A stretch of DNA of 64,000 bases from Phyllobacterium pellucidum (GTDB taxonomy: Bacteria > Pseudomonadota > Alphaproteobacteria > Rhizobiales > Rhizobiaceae). The position numbers and the translations under genes were made by a program. The notes beneath the pieces were generated by a model. The model saw only the letters and a program-made list of their open reading frames with translations. It searched no databases and was not told the origin of the DNA. The stretch covers positions 744,001 to 808,000 of the forward strand of contig NZ_JABUMX010000002.1 in the NCBI RefSeq assembly GCF_013327855.1. Direction: 5' to 3'. Positions 53,853 through 63,957 of the stretch are shown piece by piece (positions within the stretch are counted from its first letter, which is position 1; each line of letters opens with the position of its first letter).

Positions 53853-55049
53853 ATGAAAATAACCGACGTCAGGACCTTCGTGGTCGGCAATCCGCCGCCC
53901 TCGTTTGGTGGCACATGGTTCCTCTTCGTCAAGTTGACGACCGACTCCGGCGTTGTCGGCTATGGCGAGGCCTATAATTCCACGGTCAGTCCGCAGATTA
54001 TGCGCAAGGTCGTCGAGGACGTCGCCGAGCGCTGGCTCATAGGCGAAGACCCGCACCACATCGAACGATTTTTCCGCCGCGCCTATTCGAGCGGCTTCAC
54101 CCAGCGTCCTGACGTGACGGTCATGGGCGCCATTTCGGCGCTGGAAATGGCCTGCTGGGACATCATCGGCAAGGAAGCCGACAAACCGGTCTATGAACTT
54201 CTTGGCGGCAAGGTGCACGAGCGGCTGCGCAGCTACACCTACATCTATCCCAAGCCCGAACTCGGCGAGACCTCCGCCATCTACTGGAACGCGGAAGCGT
54301 CAGCGGAGCGTGCTGCCGAATATGTGGAGGAAGGCTATACCGCGGTGAAGTTCGACCCCGTTGCCCCCTATACCTCGTTCGATCCGCGCCAGCTTTCGCT
54401 CGAACAACTCGATCTCGGCGAGAAATTCGTTCGCCTCGTGCGTGAAGCCGTGGGCAGCAAGGCCGACCTTTTGTTCGGCACCCATGGCCAGATGACGCCG
54501 ACCAGCGCGGTGCGGCTGGCCAAGCGGCTCGAACCCTATGATCCGCTGTGGCTGGAGGAACCAGTCCCACCTGATATGCCGGAGAACATGGGGTATGTGC
54601 AGCAGCACACCTCGATCCCGGTCGCGGCCGGCGAGCGCCTGACGACGAAGTACGAATTCCAGCGCCTTCTCGTCAATCGTGCCGCCAATATACTGCAGAT
54701 GAATCTCGGCCGCGTCGGGGGCATTCTCGAAGCCAAGAAGATCGCAGGCATGGCGGAGACATTCCATGCGCAGATCGCACCGCACCTTTATTGCGGGCCG
54801 ATCGTCGGAGCCGCCAACATCCAGATCTCCACCTGCAGCCCGAACTTCCTGATCCTTGAATGTATCCAGGGCTTCGGAGGGTTCCACGCCAATATCCTGA
54901 AAAAGCCGATCAAGTGGGAGGATGGCTACGTCATCCCGTCTTCGGAACCCGGCCTCGGCGTCGAACTTAACGAGGATGTTGCCGCCGCGCACGCCTATGA
55001 CGGCCATGACCTGCATCTCGGCATGGGACGCGATCCGCTGATCGTATGA
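53853..55049 (+). CDS. mandelate racemase/muconate lactonizing enzyme family protein
   Basis: 398 residues of the enolase superfamily: capping domain (residues 1-125), then an (beta/alpha)7beta barrel. The expected acid/base and metal residues are in TAVKFDP (Lys), the GTHGQMT strand, WLEEPVPPD (Glu) and AGERLTT (Glu), with His in HLYCGP. This most resembles sugar-acid dehydratases or galactarolactone cycloisomerase-type enzymes; the substrate cannot be fixed from sequence. GGAGGG precedes the ATG. Confidence 0.9.
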   Translation: MKITDVRTFVVGNPPPSFGGTWFLFVKLTTDSGVVGYGEAYNSTVSPQIMRKVVEDVAERWLIGEDPHHIERFFRRAYSSGFTQRPDVTVMGAISALEMACWDIIGKEADKPVYELLGGKVHERLRSYTYIYPKPELGETSAIYWNAEASAERAAEYVEEGYTAVKFDPVAPYTSFDPRQLSLEQLDLGEKFVRLVREAVGSKADLLFGTHGQMTPTSAVRLAKRLEPYDPLWLEEPVPPDMPENMGYVQQHTSIPVAAGERLTTKYEFQRLLVNRAANILQMNLGRVGGILEAKKIAGMAETFHAQIAPHLYCGPIVGAANIQISTCSPNFLILECIQGFGGFHANILKKPIKWEDGYVIPSSEPGLGVELNEDVAAAHAYDGHDLHLGMGRDPLIV

Positions 55050-55248
55050 TCGCAATGGACCTATCGATCTGGGCTCTGAGGCCGGTCGCGTTCCCGCCTC
55101 GGCGCGCTCAGCCATAGCCGTCAAAGCTGCCTTCCCGCGTTCCACGAAAATAATTGTCGCATGTAAAGCTTGATGCCATTATTCCGCTGTATTTCAAGGA
55201 AAAATCAGCTCATATATTAATCGCATTTTTCTTCGAAAGACCCGATCC

Positions 55249-55506
55249 GTGCCGCTCCATATTGAACTTGTCGGTAGCCTTGCTGCCGTGATCACCACGC
55301 TGTGCTGGATCCCGCAGATCATCAAGATCATGCGGCACCGGGAAACGGCCAGCATTTCCCTTGTATCCAACGCTTCGCTGATGCTCGGCGTTTTTCTGTG
55401 GCTGATCTACGGCATGATGATCGGCTCATTGCCGGTGATCATGGCAAACGGCGTCACTTTCCTGCTCATCCTCGCCATTCTCGGCCTGAAAATCCGCTAC
55501 GGCTGA
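55249..55506 (+). CDS. SemiSWEET transporter
   Basis: 85 residues with a GTG start: a three-helix bundle with the PQ motif (CWIPQIIKIMRHRETASISL), matching bacterial SemiSWEETs, which dimerise to carry sugars across the inner membrane. The conserved Asn region (LMLGVFLWLIYG ... VIMANGVTFLL) is present. It lies 115 bp upstream of uvrB on the same strand, separated by a palindrome. Confidence 0.9.
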   Translation: MPLHIELVGSLAAVITTLCWIPQIIKIMRHRETASISLVSNASLMLGVFLWLIYGMMIGSLPVIMANGVTFLLILAILGLKIRYG

Positions 55507-55536
55507 TTGCCAGCAAACCGGCCTGGCTTGGCCGCC

Positions 55537-55560
55537 CTCCTGACAACCTATTGTCAGGAG
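55537..55560. promoter_or_regulatory. perfect 10-bp palindrome between SemiSWEET and uvrB
   Basis: Arms CTCCTGACAA and TTGTCAGGAG with a 4-nt loop, 31 bp after the SemiSWEET stop and 61 bp before the uvrB ATG. No T run follows. It does not match the alphaproteobacterial LexA box (GAAC-N7-GAAC/GTTC-N7-GTTC). It may be a terminator working without a U tract or a regulatory site. Confidence 0.55.
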
Positions 55561-55620
55561 CCTGTCAGTTTCTGCCGGGCCGCCCTTTCCATTTCGCCGG
55601 ACTCTTACCATATTCGACGA

Positions 55621-58431
55621 ATGGCTAAATCTCCTGACAAGTACAATGTAAGCGGTTTCGGCGAAGCGCCCCAATCCGAGCTGGAAGGCACGCCGCTTTC
55701 CGGCTCTATCAGCGATTGGGCGAACCAGATCACCGAAGCTTCGGCCAAAGCCAAGCCAGCGAAGGCCAAGGCAAAGCAGGGTGCGAAGACGCAATCCAGC
55801 GCTTCGCGGACATCGCGCGGGACGTCGATCGGCGGATCGACCGACCCGAAGACGCGCGCGGCCGCAGGCCTTAATCCCGTTGCAGGCCTCGATATCGGGC
55901 TCGAGGATGCTGGAAGTATCGCACCGGGCGGAGCCACGGCAACGGTCGCAGCGCTGGCGGCGCTCATCGAGAGTGGCAATCCGCTCTTCAAGAACGGAGC
56001 CGCATGGCAGCCGCACCGACCGGCCCGCCCGGAGAAATCCGAGGGCGGCATCCAGATCAGCATGGAGACCGATTTCCAGCCATCCGGCGACCAGCCGACG
56101 GCAATCCAGGATCTCGTCTCCGGCATCAAGGATGATGACCGCACCCAGGTCCTGCTCGGCGTTACGGGTTCGGGTAAAACCTTCACCATGGCCAAGGTGA
56201 TTGAGCAGACCCAGCGTCCGGCCCTCATTCTCGCGCCAAACAAGACTTTGGCCGCGCAGCTTTACGGCGAGTTCAAATCCTTCTTTCCGAACAATGCGGT
56301 AGAGTATTTCGTTTCATACTACGATTACTACCAGCCGGAAGCCTACGTTCCACGCTCGGACACCTATATCGAGAAGGAATCCTCGATCAACGAGCAGATC
56401 GACCGGATGCGCCACTCGGCCACCCGCTCGCTGCTCGAGCGTGACGACGTCATCATCGTCGCTTCCGTCTCCTGCATCTACGGTATAGGCTCGGTCGAAA
56501 CCTATACGGCGATGACCTTCGAGATGAAGATCGGCGACCGCCTCGACCAGCGCGCCCTGCTCGCCGATCTCGTGGCGCAGCAATACAAGCGACGCGACAT
56601 GGACTTCACGCGTGGCTCGTTCCGCGTGCGCGGCGACACGATCGAACTCTTCCCGGCCCACCTTGAGGACCGCGCCTGGCGCATTTCCATGTTCGGCGAC
56701 GAGATCGAGGCAATTACCGAATTCGATCCGCTGACCGGGCAAAAGACCGGCGATTTGCGTTCGGTGAAGATCTACGCCAATTCGCACTATGTAACGCCGC
56801 GCCCTACGCTGAACCAGGCGATCCGGTCGATCAAGGAAGAGCTCAAGCATCGGCTTGTGGAACTCAACGCCGCTGGACGCCTGCTCGAAGCGCAGCGCCT
56901 CGAACAGCGCTGCACCTTCGATCTGGAAATGCTGGAGGCCACTGGCTCCTGCGCCGGCATCGAGAATTATTCGCGCTATCTGACCGGCCGCAAGCCCGGG
57001 GAACCGCCGCCGACGCTGTTCGAGTATATTCCGGACAATGCGCTGGTCTTTATCGACGAGAGCCACGTTACGGTTCCGCAGATCGGCGCCATGTACAAGG
57101 GCGACTTCCGCCGCAAGGCGACCCTCGCCGAATATGGCTTCCGCCTCCCCTCGTGCATGGACAACCGTCCGCTGCGCTTCGAGGAGTGGGACGCCATGCG
57201 CCCGCAGACCGTTGCGGTCTCGGCAACACCGAGCAACTGGGAGATGGAAGAGTCCGGCGGCGTCTTTGCCGAACAGGTCATCCGGCCAACTGGCCTGATC
57301 GATCCGCCGGTCGAGGTACGCCCGGCGAAGAGCCAGGTCGATGATGTGCTCGGCGAAATTCGCGAGACGACCGCCAAAGGTTATCGTACCCTCGTTACGG
57401 TTCTCACCAAGCGCATGGCCGAGGATTTGACCGAATATCTGCACGAGCAGGGTGTGCGAGTGCGCTACATGCACTCGGATATCGACACGCTCGAACGCAT
57501 TGAAATCCTACGTGACCTGCGGCTCGGCGCCTTTGACGTTCTCGTCGGCATCAACCTTCTGCGTGAGGGTCTCGACATTCCCGAGTGCGGATTTGTCGCC
57601 ATTCTCGATGCCGATAAGGAAGGGTTCCTGCGCTCCGAAACCTCGCTGATCCAGACGATCGGCCGTGCCGCCCGCAATGTCGACGGCAAGGTCATCCTCT
57701 ATGCGGACCACGTGACAGGCTCCATGGAGCGGGCGATGGCGGAAACCAACCGCCGCCGCGAGAAGCAGGAGGCCTATAACGCCGAGCACGGCATCACGCC
57801 CGCCAGCGTCAAGAAAAACATCGCCGATATTCTCAACAGTGTTTACGAACGTGACCACGTACGGGCTGACATTTCCGGCTTTGCCGAGTCCGGCGCCATG
57901 ATCGGCAACAATCTGAAGTCGCATCTCGAGCATCTCGAACGGCAGATGCGCGAAGCGGCCGACGACCTCGACTTCGAAGTGGCGGCACGGCTGCGCGACG
58001 AGATCAAGCGCCTGCGCGAGACGGAACTTGCGATCGCGGACGACCCGATGGCGCGCGAGGTGGAACTGGAAAGTCCGGCCACGGGACGCACCAAGGGACG
58101 GCACAATGCCGGGCGGGCGATGCACCGCGTCGTCACCGACGATCAGGACCAGGACTCACAGCTGTTCCGCAAGCCGCATCTCGACGAGATGGGCGGTGAC
58201 ACGACGCGCCCGCTCGGCGTCTTCCGCAAGAACACGCTCGACGAGATGACTGTCGGTCGGACGGAAAAGCCAGTCGTCGGTTCAGTGCCGCAAAAGCCCG
58301 CCTTTACCGGCACGAACAGGAACGACCACGAAATCGTGCGGCGTGAGCGTTCGGGCGTTGGGTCTTACGAAGATGCCGGCGATGCGCGCAAGAAGCGTCG
58401 ACCCGGCAAGACCGGTCGGCCAGGGCGGTAA
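55621..58431 (+). CDS. uvrB: excinuclease ABC subunit B
   Basis: 936 residues from ATG 55621. Walker A GVTGSGKT starts at about residue 180, compared with 39 in E. coli, so there is an N-terminal extension of about 140 residues rich in Ala, Lys and Ser. The core is complete: beta-hairpin region, helicase motifs ([26 protein letters not shown]) and the UvrC-binding UVR motif (about residues 765-805). A charged C-terminal tail of about 130 residues follows. It is the damage-recognition subunit of nucleotide excision repair. Confidence 0.97.
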   Translation: MAKSPDKYNVSGFGEAPQSELEGTPLSGSISDWANQITEASAKAKPAKAKAKQGAKTQSSASRTSRGTSIGGSTDPKTRAAAGLNPVAGLDIGLEDAGSIAPGGATATVAALAALIESGNPLFKNGAAWQPHRPARPEKSEGGIQISMETDFQPSGDQPTAIQDLVSGIKDDDRTQVLLGVTGSGKTFTMAKVIEQTQRPALILAPNKTLAAQLYGEFKSFFPNNAVEYFVSYYDYYQPEAYVPRSDTYIEKESSINEQIDRMRHSATRSLLERDDVIIVASVSCIYGIGSVETYTAMTFEMKIGDRLDQRALLADLVAQQYKRRDMDFTRGSFRVRGDTIELFPAHLEDRAWRISMFGDEIEAITEFDPLTGQKTGDLRSVKIYANSHYVTPRPTLNQAIRSIKEELKHRLVELNAAGRLLEAQRLEQRCTFDLEMLEATGSCAGIENYSRYLTGRKPGEPPPTLFEYIPDNALVFIDESHVTVPQIGAMYKGDFRRKATLAEYGFRLPSCMDNRPLRFEEWDAMRPQTVAVSATPSNWEMEESGGVFAEQVIRPTGLIDPPVEVRPAKSQVDDVLGEIRETTAKGYRTLVTVLTKRMAEDLTEYLHEQGVRVRYMHSDIDTLERIEILRDLRLGAFDVLVGINLLREGLDIPECGFVAILDADKEGFLRSETSLIQTIGRAARNVDGKVILYADHVTGSMERAMAETNRRREKQEAYNAEHGITPASVKKNIADILNSVYERDHVRADISGFAESGAMIGNNLKSHLEHLERQMREAADDLDFEVAARLRDEIKRLRETELAIADDPMAREVELESPATGRTKGRHNAGRAMHRVVTDDQDQDSQLFRKPHLDEMGGDTTRPLGVFRKNTLDEMTVGRTEKPVVGSVPQKPAFTGTNRNDHEIVRRERSGVGSYEDAGDARKKRRPGKTGRPGR

Positions 58432-58459
58432 TCAGGGCAGCCCAGTTTAGGCTGGTTGA

Positions 58460-59032
58460 TCAGTCCTGCTTGCCGAAGGCCGCCTGCCCTGCCGCAAGGA
58501 TTTCATCGGCAAATGCCGGATCATCGACGGCGCGCGAAAGAACCAGCGTGCCGACGAGACCCGCCATGGTGGCAAGCGCCTTCTCGCGTTTCGCCTCTGC
58601 GGATACGCCCGGGATGATCTTAGCCAGAATATCAAGTAGGGCACGCGTTCCGTGCGTAAAGCGCTCGCGGACGCGTCCACTCTGCCGCGCGATGTCGGGA
58701 GCAAGCGCCGCCATGGTGCAACCCGTTGCCCGGTGGTCGCGATGCTCCTTTAGGAGATAGGCATTAATGAGGGCTGCGAACGCCTCTTCGGGCGACCGAT
58801 CCGCCAGTTTGCCCCACTTTTCCGCCGATTGGTCCATGGAAGCAGCACAGGCTTCGGCGATCAAATCGTCTTTTGAGGCGAAATGGCCATAGAACCCGCC
58901 ATGGGTGAGGCCAGCACTTTTCATAAGATCCGCGACGCCGATGCCATCGAAGCCCTTGTCGCGAAATTCGCGGCTCGCAACTTCGATGATGCGGTCCCGG
59001 TTCTTGGCAGCCTGTTCCTTGCTCACACGCAT
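58460..59032 (-). CDS. TetR/AcrR family transcriptional regulator
   Basis: 190 residues from ATG 59032 (GAGGA upstream); ATG 59065 adds 11 residues. HTH: NRDRIIEVASREFRDKGFDGIGVADLMKSAGLTHGGFYGHFASK. The C-terminal domain contains Cys in ATGCTMAALAPD, typical of the NemR/YbaQ-like electrophile-sensing group next to reductases. It is divergent from the aldo/keto reductase-MFS operon, its probable target. Confidence 0.92.
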   Translation of the reverse strand: MRVSKEQAAKNRDRIIEVASREFRDKGFDGIGVADLMKSAGLTHGGFYGHFASKDDLIAEACAASMDQSAEKWGKLADRSPEEAFAALINAYLLKEHRDHRATGCTMAALAPDIARQSGRVRERFTHGTRALLDILAKIIPGVSAEAKREKALATMAGLVGTLVLSRAVDDPAFADEILAAGQAAFGKQD

Positions 59033-59071
59033 GACACCATCCTCACGAAAATTCTTTGTTGACATTTTATA

Positions 59072-59108
59072 TGATGAACGTCATTTATAGTCAATCATTA
59101 TGATCATC
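59072..59108. promoter_or_regulatory. ATGA/TCAT repeats, candidate TetR operator
   Basis: The divergent promoter contains ATGA-N6-TCAT (59,072-59,085), TCAT-T-ATGA (59,096-59,104) and the palindrome ATGATCAT (59,101-59,108). Overlapping half-sites like these suit a TetR dimer controlling both directions. Confidence 0.45.
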
Positions 59109-59148
59109 ATTTAAATGCGGCTGCGATACGCCCGCACAGGAGCAGTTC

Positions 59149-60192
59149 ATGCGCTATAAGCTTTTCGGCAATCATACGGGCCTGCGGGTTTCGGAATTTG
59201 CGCTTGGTACCGGCAATTTCGGTACAGGCTGGGGTTATGGCTCCACTCCTGACGTCGCCAAGCAGATATTCGACGCCTATGCTGAAGCGGGCGGCAATTT
59301 CATCGATACCGCAGACAGCTATCAGTTCGGGCAGTCTGAGACTATCCTCTCCGATCTCATCGCCGCAGAGCGCGACAACTTCGTTCTCGCCACCAAATAT
59401 TCCCACGGCGCGTCTGCCAATGTCGGGCCCTCGGTTGTCGGCAATAGCCGCAAATCCATGATCCAGGCGGTGGAGGCAAGCCTGAAGCGGCTGAAGACGG
59501 AGCGCATCGACCTGCTTTGGGCTCACATGTCCGATGAGATGACGCCCATTGACGAGATCGTGCGCGGCTTCGAAGACCTCGTTCGCGCCGGAAAGATTGT
59601 CTATGCAGGCTTCTCCAATTTCCCCGCCTGGCGGATCGCCAGCGGCGCGACAATCGCCGCGCTGCGCGGCTGGACGCCGATTGTCGGCCTCCAGACCGAA
59701 TACAGTCTTGTCGAACGGACTGCCGATCGTGAACTGCTGCCTATGGCGCGCGGTTTCGGGCTTGGCGTCGTCGGCTGGTCGCCGCTCGGCGGCGGACTTC
59801 TGACCGGCAAATACCGCAAGGGTGAAGAAGGCCGCGCAACTGGTCTGGGTGTCGTCATTCAGCACGAAGACAGCACACAGCGCACACTCATCATCGATGA
59901 AGTCATTGCAATCGCTGCAGAAATCGGCGTAACGCCGAGCCAGGTCGGCATTGCATGGGTCGCCGCCAAGGGCGTCCTACCGATTATCGGCCCAAAGACG
60001 CTCGATCAGTTCCGTGACAATATCGGCGCCGCAGCACTGGTTCTCACCAATGAACAGATAGAAAGGCTTTACCGCGTCAGCGCAATAGCACTGGGCGCGC
60101 CGCATGAACTGATCGGCAGCGTGCGCACGCGCCAGCGGCTGACGGGCGGCAAGCTCGAAGTTCTCGACCTGCCTTCGGCTCCCCTCATCTGA
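59149..60192 (+). CDS. aldo/keto reductase
   Basis: 347 residues, AKR barrel. Catalytic Asp-Tyr-Lys-His set in FIDTADSYQFGQSE, LATKYS and LLWAHMSDE, where the usual catalytic His is present before Met; the C-terminal NADPH motif is PIIGPKTLDQFRDN. It is likely to reduce aldehydes or ketones. The MFS gene follows within 33 bp, and the divergent TetR probably represses both. Confidence 0.92.
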   Translation: MRYKLFGNHTGLRVSEFALGTGNFGTGWGYGSTPDVAKQIFDAYAEAGGNFIDTADSYQFGQSETILSDLIAAERDNFVLATKYSHGASANVGPSVVGNSRKSMIQAVEASLKRLKTERIDLLWAHMSDEMTPIDEIVRGFEDLVRAGKIVYAGFSNFPAWRIASGATIAALRGWTPIVGLQTEYSLVERTADRELLPMARGFGLGVVGWSPLGGGLLTGKYRKGEEGRATGLGVVIQHEDSTQRTLIIDEVIAIAAEIGVTPSQVGIAWVAAKGVLPIIGPKTLDQFRDNIGAAALVLTNEQIERLYRVSAIALGAPHELIGSVRTRQRLTGGKLEVLDLPSAPLI

Positions 60193-60224
60193 TAGACGCC
60201 ACACCACATTTGCGAAAGCCGACC

Positions 60225-61529
60225 ATGCTCTCCACACCCCTCGCCGCCCTGCTGGCCCGCCGCAATGTTCATTATGGCTGGGTCGTTGTTGCCGTCACCT
60301 TTATCACGATGCTGGTCACCGCCGCGGCCGTGGGCGCGCCCGGCGTGCTCATCGTTCCACTCGAAAAGGAGTTCGGCTGGGAAACGGAACAGATCGCGAC
60401 CGCGTTTTCCATCCGCCTCCTGCTGTTCGGCCTCATGGGGCCTTTCGCCGCCGCTTTCATGAACTATTTCGGCGTCAGACGTGTCGTCTGCGTTGCGTTG
60501 ATCCTCATCACGGCCGGACTTTTTGCTTCGCTGGCGATGACGCGGATCTGGGAGCTCGTGCTTCTGTGGGGCGTCGTCGTCGGCTTCGGCACCGGCTTGA
60601 CCGCCATGGTGCTCGGCGCAACCGTGGCGACGCGTTGGTTCACCGAGCGGCGCGGCCTCGTACTGGGCATGCTGACCGCAAGTTCCGCGACCGGTCAGTT
60701 GATCTTCATGCCGCTGATGGCTTCGTTAAGCGAAAACTACGGCTGGCGCACGGCAATCGTGCTGATCTGCGCTATGCTGCTCGTCGCCGTTGTGGGTGTC
60801 TTTTTCCTAATGCGCGATCGCCCGTCGGATGTCGGCTTGCCGGCCTATGGCGACAAGCTCGTCGCGACCGCCTTGCCGGTGACCGGCGGCCTGCTCTCGC
60901 TCATTACCATGCCGCTGCTGGCGCTGAAGGAGGCATCGCGCAGTTCGACCTTCTGGGTGCTGTTCGCCACCTTCTTCGTTTGCGGCGCAAGCACCAATGG
61001 CCTGATCGGCACGCATTTCGTAGCGTTGTGCGGCGATTACGGTCTTGCCGCCGTTGGGGCCGCAACCGTGCTCGCCATGATGGGCTTTTTCGATTTCTTC
61101 GGCACGATTGGATCGGGCTGGCTTTCCGATCGGGTCGACAATCGCTGGCTGCTGTTCTGGTACTATGGCCTGCGCGGCCTCTCGCTGCTCTATCTGCCCT
61201 ATTCGGACTTCTCCTTTTATGGCCTCTCCCTCTTTGCCATGTTCTACGGGCTCGACTGGATCGCCACCGTGCCGCCGACGGTGAAGCTTGCGACCGAGCG
61301 CTTCGGCCGGGAAAAGGCAGGCCTGATGTTCGGCTGGATCTTTGCCGGACACCAGCTCGGCGCAGCATCAGCGGCCTATGGCGGTGGTTTTGCCCGCACT
61401 GAATATGCGACCTATGTCCCCGCATTCCTTGTCGCGGGCATCCTGTGCCTGATTGCCGCGCTGCTGGTGCTGACATTGAGCAAGCAGAGCAAGGACGATG
61501 CCGTCCCGGAACCCGCACCGGCAGGTTGA
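60225..61529 (+). CDS. MFS transporter (monocarboxylate/oxalate-type)
   Basis: 434 residues from ATG 60225 (a TTG at 60210 is also in frame). Twelve membrane helices; RNVHYGWVVVAVTFITML at the start and WFTERRGLVLGMLTASSATGQ in the loop 4-5 region are typical of the MCT/OFA-like branch. Inner membrane; substrate unknown. It is in an operon with the aldo/keto reductase, suggesting uptake or export of its substrate or product. Confidence 0.9.
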   Translation: MLSTPLAALLARRNVHYGWVVVAVTFITMLVTAAAVGAPGVLIVPLEKEFGWETEQIATAFSIRLLLFGLMGPFAAAFMNYFGVRRVVCVALILITAGLFASLAMTRIWELVLLWGVVVGFGTGLTAMVLGATVATRWFTERRGLVLGMLTASSATGQLIFMPLMASLSENYGWRTAIVLICAMLLVAVVGVFFLMRDRPSDVGLPAYGDKLVATALPVTGGLLSLITMPLLALKEASRSSTFWVLFATFFVCGASTNGLIGTHFVALCGDYGLAAVGAATVLAMMGFFDFFGTIGSGWLSDRVDNRWLLFWYYGLRGLSLLYLPYSDFSFYGLSLFAMFYGLDWIATVPPTVKLATERFGREKAGLMFGWIFAGHQLGAASAAYGGGFARTEYATYVPAFLVAGILCLIAALLVLTLSKQSKDDAVPEPAPAG

Positions 61530-61655
61530 GGCCGGGCGACATGAAACGAGCTGTGGGTTTCCGTCGAAAACCCTGCGTCGAGGACATCGACCGATGCTAA
61601 GAGAGTCTGCGCGCCGGTTCGTCGCGCGGAATCACTTGAAGCAACTGGAGCATGG

Positions 61656-63176
61656 ATGAAGGTCGACATCGACATGGGAGCGGCGCCCGCCGGCGCAAGA
61701 GCCATGCTCGATCTCGAAGAGCTTCTGGCCACGCGTCTTCTCGTGCAGGGCAATTCCGGTTCCGGCAAATCCCACCTCCTGCGCCGCCTGCTCGAACAGA
61801 GCGCGCAATGGGTCCAGCAATGCGTGATCGATCCGGAAGGCGATTTCGTCACCCTTGCCGAGAAATACGGCCATGTCATTGTCGACGGCGCACGCACGGA
61901 AAGCGAGCTGACGCGCATTGCAGCACGTATTCGCCAACACCGCGTTTCAGTGGTCCTCGATCTCGAAGGCCTTGATGTCGAGCAGCAGATGCGCTGCGCG
62001 GCGGCCTTTCTCGGCGGCCTCTTCGATGCGGAGCGCGACTACTGGTATCCGATGCTCGTCGTCGTCGACGAAGCCCAGCTTTTCGCTCCGGCTGTCGCCG
62101 GCGAAGTGTCGGACGAGGCCCGCAAGCTGTCGCTCGGCGCGATGACCAACCTCATGTGCCGGGGGCGTAAGCGCGGCCTTGCCGGCGTTATCGCCACCCA
62201 GCGTCTCGCCAAGCTCGCCAAGAATGTTGCTGCCGAAGCCTCCAATTTCCTCATGGGACGGACGTTCCTCGATATCGACATGGCCCGCGCTTCGGATTTG
62301 CTCGGCATGGAGCGACGCCAGGCCGAACAGTTCCGCGACCTCGCCCGCGGTCATTTCGTGGCGCTTGGACCAGCACTTTCACGAAGGCCATTGGCGGTGA
62401 CAATCGGCGCGGTCGAGACCTCGGCGCGGTCATCGAGCCCCAAGCTCACGCCGCTGCCGCAGCCCGGTGAGGATGCCCGAGACCTGATCTTTACGCCGGC
62501 CCCGGAAGAGCGCAGGACGCCAATCCGGCGTTCGCCCACTCCGCCGCCGACAACGTCGACTGCGGACATTCTGAGCCAGCTCAACCAGGCGGCAAAGGCG
62601 GCTGCCCAGCCGGACAACCCTGCCCCGATGCTCTTCCCCGAAATCGACGAGGCGGAGCGCAACACGTCGATCAGCGCCGTCATGCAGGAAATGCTGGCAG
62701 ATCCGGACGCGTCATTCCGCACCGATGCCGTCCTTTACCAGGATTTCCTCGTCCGCTGCCGCATTCGCCGCGTGCCAGGCGATGCACTCACCCTGCCAGA
62801 ATTCCGGCGCCGCCTTGCAGTCGCCCGCGCCGGCATCGATGGTGAAACGGCGCAAAGCGAGCCATGGCAGCAGGCGCTCGAACTTTCCAAGACATTGCCT
62901 GACGATGTTCAAGGCGTGTTCTTCATTGTTGCGCAAGCCGCGGTTAAAGGCAGCAGTTGCCCGTCCGACGCTACGCTGGCGCGGGCCTACGGTACGCACT
63001 CGGCCCGACGTGCCCGCCGGCTGCTCACCTATTTCGAGGAACAGGGCCTGATCGTGGTCCGCACCGATTTTACCGGCAATCGCATCGTTGCCTTTCCCGA
63101 TCTTGGCTGCGAGACCGGCCCCGGCGATCCCAACGGCCCCGAGGAAGCCGCGCCCGAACAGGAAGCAGCGGAATAG
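61656..63176 (+). CDS. HerA-like ATPase (DUF87 family), orphan
   Basis: 506 residues. RecA-fold ATPase: Walker A G32-NSGSGKS-39, Walker B MLVVVDEAQLF and a downstream sensor ATQRLAKL, as in HerA/FtsK-type DNA translocases. A linker with many Pro and Thr (about 265-310) leads to a helical and winged-helix-like C-terminal region. HerA normally works with the nuclease NurA, but no nuclease is adjacent. It may move DNA; the role is unknown. Its TAG touches the convergent HAD stop. Confidence 0.88.
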   Translation: MKVDIDMGAAPAGARAMLDLEELLATRLLVQGNSGSGKSHLLRRLLEQSAQWVQQCVIDPEGDFVTLAEKYGHVIVDGARTESELTRIAARIRQHRVSVVLDLEGLDVEQQMRCAAAFLGGLFDAERDYWYPMLVVVDEAQLFAPAVAGEVSDEARKLSLGAMTNLMCRGRKRGLAGVIATQRLAKLAKNVAAEASNFLMGRTFLDIDMARASDLLGMERRQAEQFRDLARGHFVALGPALSRRPLAVTIGAVETSARSSSPKLTPLPQPGEDARDLIFTPAPEERRTPIRRSPTPPPTTSTADILSQLNQAAKAAAQPDNPAPMLFPEIDEAERNTSISAVMQEMLADPDASFRTDAVLYQDFLVRCRIRRVPGDALTLPEFRRRLAVARAGIDGETAQSEPWQQALELSKTLPDDVQGVFFIVAQAAVKGSSCPSDATLARAYGTHSARRARRLLTYFEEQGLIVVRTDFTGNRIVAFPDLGCETGPGDPNGPEEAAPEQEAAE

Positions 63177-63902
63177 TCAGGCTAAATCGCCCAACAGCGG
63201 CAAGAGTTCGCCGAGATGGTTGATCTGCCGGAAGCGTGGCTCCTCAACAGGCGCATCGACGTGCTCGAGCACCCAGGTGAGTTCGTGCGGTACGAAGACG
63301 CCCCAGCTCCCCGCCTCGAGCGCCGGCACCACATCGGATTTCAGCGAATTGCCGATCATCATGGCCCGCTCCGCGCCATCGCCATGACGCCGGAAAATGG
63401 TCTCGTAGGTCGCCTTGTCCTTGTTGCTTACGATCTCGACCGCATCGAAAAAGTCGCCAAGCCCCGATTGCGCCAGCTTGCGCTCCTGATCGAACAGGTC
63501 GCCCTTGGTGATCAGCACCAGCCGGTAGGCATCAGACAACGCCTCCAGCGTTTGCGTAACGTGCGGCAGCGTCTCGACGGGGTGGCGCAGCATTTCGCGG
63601 CCCGCCGCGAGAATATCGGCGATGATCGATGCGGGCACCCGGCCTTCGGTGACCTCCACGGCGGTCTCGACGAGCGACAGGGTGAACCCCTTTATCCCGA
63701 AGCCGTACAGGTCGAGATTGCGCTTTTCGACGGCAAGAAGCCGCCCGGAAAGGTCAGGAACGTCGGCATAGGGCGCGAGGAGATCGGCAAAATGCCGTTC
63801 TGAACTGCGGAAAAACTGTTCGTTCTGCCACAGCGTGTCATCGGCATCGAAACCGATCGTGGTAAGAGCGCCAGGCGCAAGCATATCGCGTTCCACTTGC
63901 AT
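63177..63902 (-). CDS. HAD family hydrolase
   Basis: 241 residues. HAD motif I GFDADDTLW with the nucleophile Asp, motif II LVLITKGD, motif III lysine in SNKDKATY, and motif IV IGNSLKSDVVPA. A helical cap (C1 type) lies between motifs I and II. It is a phosphatase or phosphoglycolate-like enzyme of unknown substrate. Convergent with the HerA-like gene with no gap. Confidence 0.93.
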   Translation of the reverse strand: MQVERDMLAPGALTTIGFDADDTLWQNEQFFRSSERHFADLLAPYADVPDLSGRLLAVEKRNLDLYGFGIKGFTLSLVETAVEVTEGRVPASIIADILAAGREMLRHPVETLPHVTQTLEALSDAYRLVLITKGDLFDQERKLAQSGLGDFFDAVEIVSNKDKATYETIFRRHGDGAERAMMIGNSLKSDVVPALEAGSWGVFVPHELTWVLEHVDAPVEEPRFRQINHLGELLPLLGDLA

Positions 63903-63935
63903 GATTATTTTCCTTCATTCAAACATTGTCTGCAG

Positions 63936-63957
63936 CGCCCGAGCATGGAATCGGGCG
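63936..63957. terminator. hairpin CGCCCGA-N8-TCGGGCG near the window end
   Basis: A perfect 7-bp inverted repeat 34 bp upstream of the HAD gene start, followed on the plus strand by a CCTTTT stretch. It could end a transcript from beyond the window or be part of the HAD promoter. Confidence 0.35.

Noticed and set aside
61656..63902. HerA-like ATPase and HAD hydrolase as an anti-phage system.
   Set aside because: The two genes converge and are not an operon, no effector domain is seen, and the surroundings are metabolic.
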